DNA of 64,000 nt from Mermis nigrescens (lineage: Eukaryota; Nematoda; Enoplea; Mermithida; Mermithidae). This document shows positions 17,001 through 25,508 of this stretch, one piece after another (position 1 is the stretch's first letter; each line of letters begins with the position of its first letter). The notes beneath the pieces were generated by a model. The model had not been told where the DNA came from and did no database searches. It worked only from the letters and a program-made list of their open reading frames with translations. The position numbers were made by a program, and so were the translations under genes. The DNA lies in NCBI GenBank assembly GCA_036768485.1, contig JAVLUZ010000169.1:722005-786004 (forward strand). Reading direction: 5' to 3'.

Positions 17001-18054
17001 GCTTTATTACATCTGAAACCCAGGAATCAAACTTTTCTGGGTACCCTCGCCACCGTACTAGATAATCAGTTTTATTGCCTTTCTTACGCGTTTTCAAAAT
17101 CTTTTCAATTACGTACAAATCGTCAGTTTTTGTTTCAATTTTTTGCAGTTCAGGCTCATAAAAAATACCCTCGACTCTTTCGCCCATTTGGTCTTCTAAA
17201 ACATAGACGGGTGGGGTTCGAGCATATCTTTCTTTAATTACGAAAAACTCCTCTGTCCAGTTAGGCCAAAATCCTTTTTCAAAAGTGCGCTTAACTTTAC
17301 TCAGTCGGACTTTATCGCCAATATTAAATTTAAAGACAACGTTCTGTTTATCAATCCTAAATGCTCTATTCAAAATTTCCGTCTCATTTTTTACGGTCAC
17401 ATTAGCTGGCGTTGTACCTATCGTACGATGCTTGGAGTGATTATAATTTTTCATCAAGTCGGGTAATACGTCAATAAATTTATACGAATTGCTCTTGGTG
17501 AAGTACCGCCACATACGTTCTTTAAGCGTGCGATTAAAACGTTCAACTACGCTAGCTTTTGTTTCGCTTCTGGTCGTGAAAAAATCGATAGATTCAGATT
17601 TTAGAAATTTCTGGAACTCCTTGTTTGTAAATTCGGTCCCTGCGTCTGTTTGCAGCTTGTACGGTTTTCGATTTGATGAATGCAAAATGCTTCGAAAAGT
17701 GGTCAGAACATCTTTTGAACTTTTGGATTTTAGAGGAACAGACCATGCGTATTTTGAAAAAATGTCTATGCAATTCAAGAGATACTTAAAATTATCGTTA
17801 AACTTGCTTAAAGACTGCAAATCTACAATATCACATTGCCATTGCTCATCAATGCTACTTACTAACACTTTATTTCGAGAATACCGCTTGAGGGCGGGTT
17901 TGTGTAATGTGTAGGTGGGCTGCTTTTCCAACCATTCTTTCACGTAGGACCGTTCTATTTTTGGTTTTACTTTTTTAGCCCTCTCATATAGCTGTTCCAC
18001 GCTACTATACCCCGTTTGAGGGTCGTAATATATTTGCTTTAACACTTTTTCCAT
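16996..18054 (-). CDS. int: chromodomain DDE integrase, 352 aa
   Basis: Retrovirus-like integrase that inserts the linear element into host DNA. Catalytic core: first Asp in EQWQCDIVDLQ (about residue 75), second Asp in LQTDAGTEF (137), Glu in SVVERFNRT (171). An N-terminal helical region (1-60) lacks a clear HHCC zinc finger. An SH3-like C-terminal region (GDKVRLSKVKRTFEKG, near 235) is followed by a chromodomain at about 305-350 (YLVRWRGYPEKFDSW), which would target methylated histones. Length and domain order are typical for Maverick integrases. The element 2 integrase (56098) has the same length and is closely similar throughout. Confidence 0.96.
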   Translation of the reverse strand: MEKVLKQIYYDPQTGYSSVEQLYERAKKVKPKIERSYVKEWLEKQPTYTLHKPALKRYSRNKVLVSSIDEQWQCDIVDLQSLSKFNDNFKYLLNCIDIFSKYAWSVPLKSKSSKDVLTTFRSILHSSNRKPYKLQTDAGTEFTNKEFQKFLKSESIDFFTTRSETKASVVERFNRTLKERMWRYFTKSNSYKFIDVLPDLMKNYNHSKHRTIGTTPANVTVKNETEILNRAFRIDKQNVVFKFNIGDKVRLSKVKRTFEKGFWPNWTEEFFVIKERYARTPPVYVLEDQMGERVEGIFYEPELQKIETKTDDLYVIEKILKTRKKGNKTDYLVRWRGYPEKFDSWVSDVIKL

Positions 18055-18085
18055 TTTTTTATTTCATTTTATTAGTTATTACGAA

Positions 18086-18093
18086 TATTTATA
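18086..18093 (-). promoter_or_regulatory. TATAAATA box of integrase (right)
   Basis: 31 bp before ATG 18054, overlapping the stop of the 109-aa gene. Confidence 0.6.
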
Positions 18094-18418
18094 CTAAACA
18101 ACAGCGAACATAATGCAAAATACAGTTATCATATAAATGCTCGAACATATTCTTTCCATTTGCATCGAATCCTTGCCAGAGACCATACATTTCCTCAAGA
18201 TCTTTTTGTAGGATGCAGCGTTTTAAATCCTGAGCAAAATTCCAAAAGGCGTCCTTTTTCTCGGCCTCCTTTCGTTCTGCCTTAAACTCAGGACTCATTA
18301 ATGACCAAAAGAATGCGCCTATTTTTTGGGTATCCCTAACGTGAATGAATCGCGCATTGGCCATTTCGACTAGCTTTAGAACGAAGTGATGATACGATAG
18401 TTCGCCTGGAGACGCCAT
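18089..18418 (-). CDS. small helical accessory protein, 109 aa (right copy)
   Basis: Intact gene directly upstream of the integrase, with a predicted product identical to the left copy. It shares with the 98-, 105-, 107- and 121-aa proteins the pattern hydrophobic N-helix, [FY][FLW]W segment, FW-F or N-LKR-I helix and a D/E-L-x-x-h-x-x-LW helix. No catalytic residues, signal peptide or membrane span are visible. Function unknown. Position between the CxxC protein and integrase is the same in element 2. Confidence 0.82.
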   Translation of the reverse strand: MASPGELSYHHFVLKLVEMANARFIHVRDTQKIGAFFWSLMSPEFKAERKEAEKKDAFWNFAQDLKRCILQKDLEEMYGLWQGFDANGKNMFEHLYDNCILHYVRCCLV

Positions 18419-18456
18419 TCTTAAATATGTAAATGGCTAAAAATAAAATGCAGTCA

Positions 18457-18464
18457 TATTTATA
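18457..18464 (-). promoter_or_regulatory. TATAAATA box of 109-aa gene (right)
   Basis: 38 bp before ATG 18418, next to the stop of the CxxC gene. Confidence 0.6.
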
Positions 18465-18469
18465 GACTT

Positions 18470-18850
18470 TTAGGTCTTGGTCTTATCATCCTCGACCAGC
18501 TGCTCAGAGTAGCGCTTCAATACTCTCTGCCCTGCTTCTTGCATTGCCCTGTTGAAATCGCAACATCTGGGGCATAACTGAATGTTAGCGTACCAACGGC
18601 CGCCATTGGTTTCAAAAAATTCTCGCTCCGATGAGGCTTTTTGACAAAAATAACATAACTGAATCATAAGAGGGTACATGGCTCTCTCTAAATTTCTACC
18701 AAAAAGCTCAATGGGGGGCCTGATAGACCTCCCATACGGCTTTTTTTCCGTATCAGTACAAGGACGTTTTAACTGCTCCTTAACGTCCATAATAGGACGT
18801 TTTGGCTGTTCCTTAATTTCCATAATAGGCTGTTCCTTAATTTCCTCCAT
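18470..18850 (-). CDS. CxxC zinc-binding protein, 126 aa
   Basis: The N-terminus (1-40) is a charged region with repeats of the type EIKEQP/KRPIM. The conserved part begins at KKPYGRSIRPP, followed by LCYFCQKASSEREFFETNGG and LCPRCCDFNRAMQEAG: two CxxC pairs about 26 residues apart, a probable single zinc site. Element 2 encodes a 106-aa relative (55326-55646) that keeps the zinc domain nearly unchanged but has a shorter leader. Role unknown; regulator of transcription or nucleic-acid binder is a guess. A TATAAATA box shared back-to-back with the 98-aa gene lies upstream. Confidence 0.82.
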   Translation of the reverse strand: MEEIKEQPIMEIKEQPKRPIMDVKEQLKRPCTDTEKKPYGRSIRPPIELFGRNLERAMYPLMIQLCYFCQKASSEREFFETNGGRWYANIQLCPRCCDFNRAMQEAGQRVLKRYSEQLVEDDKTKT

Positions 18851-18898
18851 TTTTTTAATTTAAGAAAAACATAAGTTTAATCAACCCAAGATTACTAG

Positions 18899-18923
18899 TA
18901 TTTATAGACTTTGTTTATAAATA
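18899..18923. promoter_or_regulatory. divergent TATAAATA pair (right arm)
   Basis: tatttata at 18899-18906 is 48 bp before the CxxC gene (18850, minus); TATAAATA at 18916-18923 is 37 bp before the 98-aa gene (18961, plus). Spacings are identical to those of the left arm pair at 4468-4492. Confidence 0.65.
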
Positions 18924-18960
18924 TCAGTGAGTATTGTATTTAAAAACCGCATTATAAAAA

Positions 18961-19257
18961 ATGGCATCCAAAGGAGAATGTATTTACAAACACATTTCTT
19001 TACACCTTGTCGAGTACGGTAGAGTAGACAAAGAAAAACTAGGGAGGTACTTTTGGCCAAAAATGAGACAAGCGTATAGAGAAAAACGCATTAAGGAGGT
19101 ATTCGTTAATGAACTGAAAAGATGCATAGAGACTGAAGATTTAAAAGCACTATGCAACCTATGGCACGAGTTTAGCAACGAAACAAAAGAGTATTACGAA
19201 AACTTCTTTGAAAAATGTATTGACGATCATATTATTTACGATATACTGTTAGGGTAA
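18961..19257 (+). CDS. small helical accessory protein, 98 aa
   Basis: Intact copy. It begins MASKGECIYKHISLHL and has GRYFWPKMRQAY near residue 28-38, LKRCIETEDLKALCNLW near 55-72, and ends with an acidic/aromatic FEKCIDDHIIYDIL helix. Its best relative is the 105-aa protein at 57189 (GGYLWPKM, LKRGDLCVLFKLW, FTKNIDEHI), and it is more distantly related to the 109- and 121-aa proteins. It is transcribed away from the CxxC gene toward the right tip. Confidence 0.78.
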   Translation: MASKGECIYKHISLHLVEYGRVDKEKLGRYFWPKMRQAYREKRIKEVFVNELKRCIETEDLKALCNLWHEFSNETKEYYENFFEKCIDDHIIYDILLG

Positions 19258-19263
19258 AAAAAG

Positions 19264-19271
19264 TATATAAA
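19264..19271 (+). promoter_or_regulatory. TATATAAA box of 121-aa gene
   Basis: Variant box 58 bp before ATG 19330, directly after the 98-aa stop; the same text occurs in the left arm near 4118-4126. Confidence 0.45.
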
Positions 19272-19329
19272 GGGAAAAAACAGGAGACGAGATCATTGTT
19301 GATTATTTTTCTACACTGAGCAGTCGGTT

Positions 19330-19695
19330 ATGGAGTCCTTTATCGTTTTTTGTACTCAGCTTGGATCCATTCACACTTATGAAAACAAAGACTTGGTACG
19401 CATAGCCGCATATTTTTGGAACCGATTTACCGATCATCACAAAGGTCAATGGAAAATAGACGCAGAATTATACAGTCAAGCCAGAAATTTGACTGGAAAA
19501 AGAAAAATTCGCGGTTTTTGGCACTTTGCGATTTCGTTAGAGCGAGCCTGGACAAATTACGAAGAAGGACTGTTCTACTATATTTGGGGAGGAATGAAGC
19601 CGGAATACAAGGCAAAATGGATACATAGCGACGCACAGATAGTTGATTATGAAATTGATTGTATAGTAAATTCGTATGAAAGTTTAATGTTGTAA
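19330..19695 (+). CDS. small helical accessory protein, 121 aa (right copy)
   Basis: Outermost gene of the right arm, intact. AAYFWNRFTDHHKGQWK lies near residues 27-43, GFWHFAISLERAW near 64-76, then LFYYIWGGMKPEYKAKW and a hydrophobic C-terminal helix. Third member of the element's paralogous small-protein set. Beyond its stop, 19696-20471 is non-coding terminal sequence. Confidence 0.75.
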   Translation: MESFIVFCTQLGSIHTYENKDLVRIAAYFWNRFTDHHKGQWKIDAELYSQARNLTGKRKIRGFWHFAISLERAWTNYEEGLFYYIWGGMKPEYKAKWIHSDAQIVDYEIDCIVNSYESLML

Positions 19696-20413
19696 TAAAG
19701 AGAAAAGAAAAAAGTGAAATTGGCTCAGAGAGCTGCGGTCATAGACCTAGACTATGAATACATAATTTTACATAAGTAAGATAAAAATGGTCGGGTCTTA
19801 GTTCGCCACCGAGTGGCTTAAGCCCGCTGCGCCTACGACAAGGCGCCCGACCATGCAACAGGTCTTACCTTTCTTCGTCCCGTTTTCTTCTTACTAAAAA
19901 ACAAAAGTGTAAACACTTTACACTCCCTGTTTTCGGACCCTCTCCCCCAGGTACCACAGGAGGGGGGTATGGGCTCACACTTTACACTGGTCCCTCAAAA
20001 TACAACAATACTCTCTTACCCCTCACCCACAACTTATATTGCCTTTGTTTCGGGAAAAAGTTGTACCGAAACCAGCTTTTATTGTAGAACCCCCTTTTTC
20101 AGGACCCCTTAGACCTACTGACGGGTCCGGGCACGTCTTACCAACACCCCCACCCCCGGGCATGTCCGGGCAAGTCTCACCTCCTACCCTGAAAATTTGA
20201 GCCCGGTCCGACCACTAGATCTCGAGGTAAACACCCTTCAGATTTTTCCCCCATGGGAAAATTCTCCCTAGGGAGATTTCACCCCCCCTCCCAATGCTCA
20301 GCGCCCCCTGACCCTCCTGGCTGACCCCAGATGGCTCCTTGGGAGTGCTCGGGCATGTCCCGCCCTTTGCTCCCTGGCTTTTTTCTCAGGAAGCAGATTA
20401 TGACGTCATCGCC

Positions 20414-20443
20414 TATCTTATAACACTACAACGCTATAAGATA
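20414..20443. repeat. terminal hairpin motif, right tip
   Basis: Right-end counterpart of the motif at 2618, with the same 9-bp arms and adjacent 'tgacgtcat'. Confidence 0.7.
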
Positions 20444-20471
20444 ATGTTCTAGGGGGCCAGGGTATACTACT

Positions 20472-20905
20472 CACACAATCCTCAAGGGCATGCTAGTATA
20501 CTTACATTTAGTCTGTTTCAAGTCAACTTAAGTGTTTCCTACTGTTTTAAACCATTCATTCAATTGCCTTAGAGAGACTGTTAGTTTACTCAACATCACT
20601 TCCCATAGTTACTGCGTAGCTAATGTGCTGCTTTTTCAATCATTTTATGGTTAAATATTTATTTTAATCTGTTGGCCGCAGAATGTACTTCGGTTTTTTC
20701 CGTTGCTTAGAGGAAGTATAATTTTTAGCAGATTTTGCGACTTTAGATAGATTTCTCCTAGTCCCCTCCTTTTACATCCTTAATAATCCACATTCCATGT
20801 ATATTCATCTTTTCTGTTCCATCGGAGCATTTTTCTTTGCTAGTTTGGTAATACTCGGCAGTCCCATTGAGTCAATGCAGCAATGCATACTTTATCTGTG
20901 CGCAC
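20472..20905. other. no gene seen; short repeat fragment at 20740-20830
   Basis: The stretch 20740-20830 ('agtcccctccttttacat') resembles parts of the inverted-arm element at 36790-36830 and 38010-38090. No coding region is supported. Confidence 0.4.
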
Positions 20906-21157
20906 CATACGTGGGCAGCAAGAAAATTCTGGGGTGCAAGATTTTTTGAAGGTCAAAAAATGGCCTTAAAATGGTGGTATGGCGATAGAAACACCATTTT
21001 TCGACGTTTCTCATCAAGCACTATCCATTGGCATCAAAAAATTGCGAAAAAATGAAAAAAATTTCCGAAAATTGAATTCTGGGGTGTATTTTGATTTCTG
21101 GGGGTATTTTGGTTTCTGGGGGTTGCATACCCCCGAAACCCCCGCGCTCCAGGTGTG
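20906..21157. mobile_element. hAT-like miniature element M1, copy 2
   Basis: Ends CATACGTGGGC and, inverted, CACACCTGGAGC, flanked by GTGCGCAC at 20898-20905 and 21158-21165 (exact 8-bp duplication). Reverse orientation relative to copy 1. Confidence 0.9.
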
Positions 21158-21367
21158 GTGCGCACGCGTCTACATAAATACTGCACGTTTGTATTTACGT
21201 CGTGTATTTATAAATAAAGCGTACTTGACTACAGTATGCAGCATGCGTTGGACATCCAATTTGTCCCTTAACCCAGGAATAGCTATCACGAGAATAAGTT
21301 TTATTACGAGAATAGCTATTCCCGGAATAGGGCTTATCTCAAGAATAACTTATTCCGCGTTCTGTCA

Positions 21368-22817
21368 TAAGTTTGTCTGAAATTAGAATAGGTAAGAAAA
21401 ATATTGTGTCTAGGTCAGTGCTGATAGGCAGATAATCGATTGATGCGGTCTTGGGCGGATCTATAGAGGGCGCGGGCGAGCGCCCCTCTTCGTTGGCTAA
21501 AAATATTTGGCGAGATAAGGGATGGATATGTACTTTGCAATAATTTTTGGCCATCGACCACCGTAATTTTTCAAATTTTCTCCGGAAGAATACAAATTTA
21601 ATAAATTTATTCTTTTTTCTTGGTAGCCTGATAGCCATTTAATGTAGTTTTATTCCATTTTTTGCACAAATTTTAAAATTTTTTTGTCTTTCGGCTTAAA
21701 TGCATTCAGGCTGTGTTCCAAATGCACAAAAACTAGAAATAACGAAGTAATTCAGGTCTCTGAAAATTTTTGAGTCGAAAGTTTATTAATCCGGCGTTTC
21801 TGCGCCGGGTTTTAGATGAAGTTAAAGAAGTTTAGGCACCTTTTGAACAAAACTGCTTCTAATTTTTGAATTTTTTGCAAAATTTTCAGAACAAGAATTA
21901 ACGTTTCTAATCGAGCACTATCCATCGGCATCAAAAAATTTGCGAAAAAAATACAAAAAAATTCTGGAAATTGAATGTCCCCCCCTTAGGGATAATCTGG
22001 ATCCGCCTACTGGTACAGTACATGAGAAATTAGATACGTGTTTAAAACAAGGGACATATGCGGATGAAGTTTCCATTAATAGAGCATTCGTGATTTAAGA
22101 AAATTGCGCTGAAATTATTAAAATATGTGGTTAATTTGAAGCAAAATTTTATAAAAAGAGTTGTGTCTTGAGTTAGGTGTAGTAAGAGGAAGATTTCGGC
22201 GGAATTTATGAGTTATTGTCATACATGGGAATAGGGGATTCAGCCCTCTCACTTTCCTCCGAGAATCCGGTTGACCCTAAAAACCCTCCCAGAATTTAAT
22301 TTTCAGCACGTTTTTAAGACATTTTTACCACTAAGCCACCAGTAAAATTCAACGTTGGATAGCGAAACTTGTAATGTTCAAAACTAACTGCTAGTAAAGT
22401 GGAATAAAAAAGCACCATATCTGTGTTGTTGAGGAGGGTCCACAATACACTGGGGACTGTGGATTGCGAGCCGTCCCAAATTTGGGACATTATTTTGTAC
22501 GTCAAACGCTTTCATGCAAAGAAGCTTGAATCAAAGAATATATCATTTGAAATAGCTTTTCAAGGACTACAAATCCATGTAGAGCACAAAGTCTCTAAAG
22601 TTGTACCTCAAAAGTAAACCTTTTTTATTACAGTATTTCTCTCCTAAATATTTTCCTATTTCTTTTCAAAATATTCTGGTTTTGTAGACCTTGAACTGAT
22701 ATTTTAAATGTCAAAACGATCAATCAGCTTACAACAGGCAAAGAGCAGTGCATCCCTAAACTGGCGGCCTATTTTCGGGACAGACCTAATAAAAGGTTAA
22801 AAAGGGCAATCATTTTT
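21368..22817. repeat. 1.5-kb dispersed repeat, copy 1
   Basis: Nearly collinear with 51709-53233, same orientation, starting at 'aagtttgtctg' and ending at 'aaaaagggcaatcattt'. It includes an M2-type segment (about 21450-22012) with a GGCGGATC start and a GGATCCGCC end. No open reading frame is conserved well enough between the copies to call a gene. Confidence 0.75.
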
Positions 22818-23031
22818 GTAATTACTGGACCCTACCGGTGTCTATTGATTCGACACGGGCACGGACTTGTGATTGCCTTCGGGAATCACTTAGGCACCTA
22901 CGCTGCTCTTAGCGCTGGCCAGGTTCGCAAGTTCGCAGGGCGCCTCTAAACCCGACGGCCCTCAATGACCTACGGCTTTGACTCCCTCGGTCAGTCTCAG
23001 CAGCTACGCCCTATTTCCTAGCTGTGAGTGC

Positions 23032-23889
23032 TAGTGTTGTAAAAGATATCTTTTTCTTTATCCTTTTAGCAGGATAAAGATAAAGATAAAGATATCTTTA
23101 TCTTTATCTTGACAATTTTTTTATCTTTATCTTTATCTTTGGAAAAATCACAGGCTATCTTTATCTTTATCTTCTTGATAGTAATTTATCTTGCAAAAAA
23201 GATAAAGTATATACATAAGTTAGCATGTAATCCAAAATGCAGGTTTGACGTGAAATACATTTAGACGCATTCAAGTTTTACTGTAATAGAAGAAAAGAAA
23301 ACGATTGTTTAAACCCTATGGCGTGCGGCCCAAACTAATGCGTGTATATCAACCTAAGTAAGCGGGAGTGATACCGATCAAAGCGGGACTACTACTACAG
23401 GCACCCACATTAATCTAAGTTCAAGTCTGGGAAACATAGAAAAGTTTATAAAAATCAATAACTGTTGCGACTCTACTTTGTACAGGCGCACAGAGCAGGG
23501 TTTTGATGCTTATGAAAAGAAAGAAGTGACTTGCTGTCTACCAGTAGTAGTAGTACGTGGGTCAGTCAGATACCGTGGGTAAACCCCCAAGCCTACATTT
23601 CTGTGTGCTTAATGCCTAGCACCTCTGGCATTCAATTGGTTGCTTTACATCACCCACTCCCGTTTATTGCACTTCACAAACATCTGCATCCTGGGTCCAG
23701 GCGACCATATTTACATATATGCACTTTATCTTTATCTTTTGGTTCCTTTATCTTGCAAATTATCTTTATCTTTATCTTTCTTAATTTTTTATCTTTATCT
23801 TAATCTTTATCTTTATCTTCTAGATTTTCAAATTTCAACTTTATCTTTATCTCTTATCTTGCAAAACATCCTTATCTTTTACAACACTA
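23032..23889. mobile_element. hAT-like element with TTTATC arrays at both ends
   Basis: Perfect inverted ends TAGTGTTGTAAAAGATA at 23032 and 23889, flanked by GTGAGTGC (23024-23031) and GTGAGTAC (23890-23897), a 7/8 target duplication. Beside both ends are subterminal arrays of the hexamer TTTATC, in opposite orientation. No transposase gene: non-autonomous. Confidence 0.85.
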
Positions 23890-23897
23890 GTGAGTAC

Positions 23898-25508
23898 CTA
23901 CCTAATCCCGGAATGCTCGCGAGTTCACTTGACCTATCTCAACCCAATCTCAACTTGATAATTTAACTTGTTTTCCAATGTCAACCAGTTTGGAAATGTT
24001 TTGGTTCCTAATTTGTGTAGCACTCCAAATTTTGAATCAAACAACAGCGAGCTCTAATCTGGACAGTCATCATAAAAAGATTAAATAGAATTTTAGCTAT
24101 TTTTAGGGTTGGGAAAGAGATAAGAGAATTTCCAAAAATAAGTTGAAGATAAGACATAAAATTGTTTACCTTCCAAGTTCAGTCGGAATAAAATAAAATA
24201 TTTATGTCATCGTGGCCCGACCTTCCCTCGATATATGTGATCACTGGGAAGTTATTTTTCCAATTTTGATAACGCTAATTGACAACGACACGGCTGCAAG
24301 CCGGCACAAAACAAAATAAAACAAAAAGCGCTCCAACACAGTAATACACGCGACTGCCAGCTCGGCTCCAACTAACTAACTACTCATGATTAATTACAGT
24401 ACATGATGTCTAATCATCATCCAAAACAATTTAAACAAAGACTGAATTAACCTTTTACCAAGTCATAAGATCAACGTATTTACAGTGGTAATTCAAATAA
24501 GTAATTTACTGATCTTAACATATACATAACTCTGATTTACCGGACAAGTACCTAATAGAATTTTGAAATGAAAGATGGGAATAAATTGGGAACTGAAGGC
24601 ATAACCTCGAGCTAGCGCATCACCTAGGATGCTTACTCGACTAGTTATGATATTCCATAATGATGTAAAGTCGTAATCGATTAGCTTCCGCTGATGTTAA
24701 TAATGGAGTGTTTGAATAATGTTCGTACGGTGTAACTGCCGTAGTTACACTCTCCTACGTTTACGGAAAAAATTCGAGACGAAGTGTCGTATTTTTCAAT
24801 ACTGACGGCGAATGATTGCGCCTCGACATGAACAAGCGCAAATAATATCTTCGCGGCCAGATTTTTCATTGAATGGATAACACGAGCTTATCCAAAGTTC
24901 TTATTTTGTCTCCAGCATTAATAAGCGGTTAAGCACAATGCGATTGAATTTTTTTCCAGTTTTTCGCGCCAAATAACGATAAAGCTTTACAAGCAAACGA
25001 ATATACGGATCGTTTGATTTCGGGGCGCGGCGCTTGACTTTCCGGTCATGTTTATGCGAAATATCGCTCCACTCCTTCAGTCCCAGGAGGGTTAAAAATT
25101 TTTTGACTAAAAAGTTTCAGGTGAGATATTTCCCTTGTCCGTTAAGGAGTTATGATACATTAACAACAGCACCGCTAATATAATGAGCAAATGATTTTTA
25201 AAACACGAGATTATAAGGCACAGAGATAAGGCAAGATAAAATTATGAGCAAAGACAATAAAGGTTAAGACAACGAGGTAAGATTAAAAAGAGGAATGTCA
25301 TTATGCGAGCAAAATCAAAACAAATCTGTAATTATGACTGAATCGTAATACTGACGAGCAAAATAGCACCAAAATCAAGAAAGAATACAATGATAATACA
25401 ATGCGAAAAATAACAGTCAAGAGAAAAACAAAACGCAATAAAAAAACGTGAAAAATGGCATCCGGTGACGACAAACTGCTGGCCAATGGGGTGACGATCG
25501 CAGAATTT
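23898..25508. other. no gene seen
   Basis: AT-rich sequence without repeats of note. One short minus-strand ORF with a hydrophobic start (24681-24869) is discussed under rejected items. Confidence 0.4.

Larger units (their letters stand above)
2590..20471. mobile_element. Maverick/Polinton-type virus-like element 1
   Basis: The element is bounded by inverted AGTAGTATACC at 2590 and its complement at 20471, matching the 5'-AG...CT-3' ends known for Polintons; at 17.9 kb it is in the family's 15-20 kb range. It encodes the diagnostic set: chromodomain DDE integrase, PolB remains, packaging ATPase, adenain-like protease and capsid proteins. The expected 6-bp target duplication is not clear (flanks cacgtc and cacaca). 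The terminal repeats have grown into 4-kb gene-bearing inverted arms. Virion genes and the right-arm integrase are open; PolB, the TBP-like gene and a neighbouring gene are broken, so this copy is probably dead for replication. Confidence 0.93.
16408..20471 (-). repeat. right inverted arm of element 1 (intact copy)
   Basis: Partner of 2590-7268. It contains the intact integrase, 109-aa, 126-aa, 98-aa and 121-aa genes plus about 770 bp of non-coding terminal sequence (19696-20471) rich in C/G blocks. The inner boundary at 16408 lies inside the minor structural gene, which continues to 16202 only on this side, so the right arm is the parental copy. Confidence 0.92.

Noticed and set aside
24681..24869. 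62-codon minus-strand ORF with a signal-peptide-like start (MKNLAAKILFALVHVEA)
   Set aside because: Could be the first exon of a secreted peptide, but no second exon, homology or promoter is visible; not enough to annotate.
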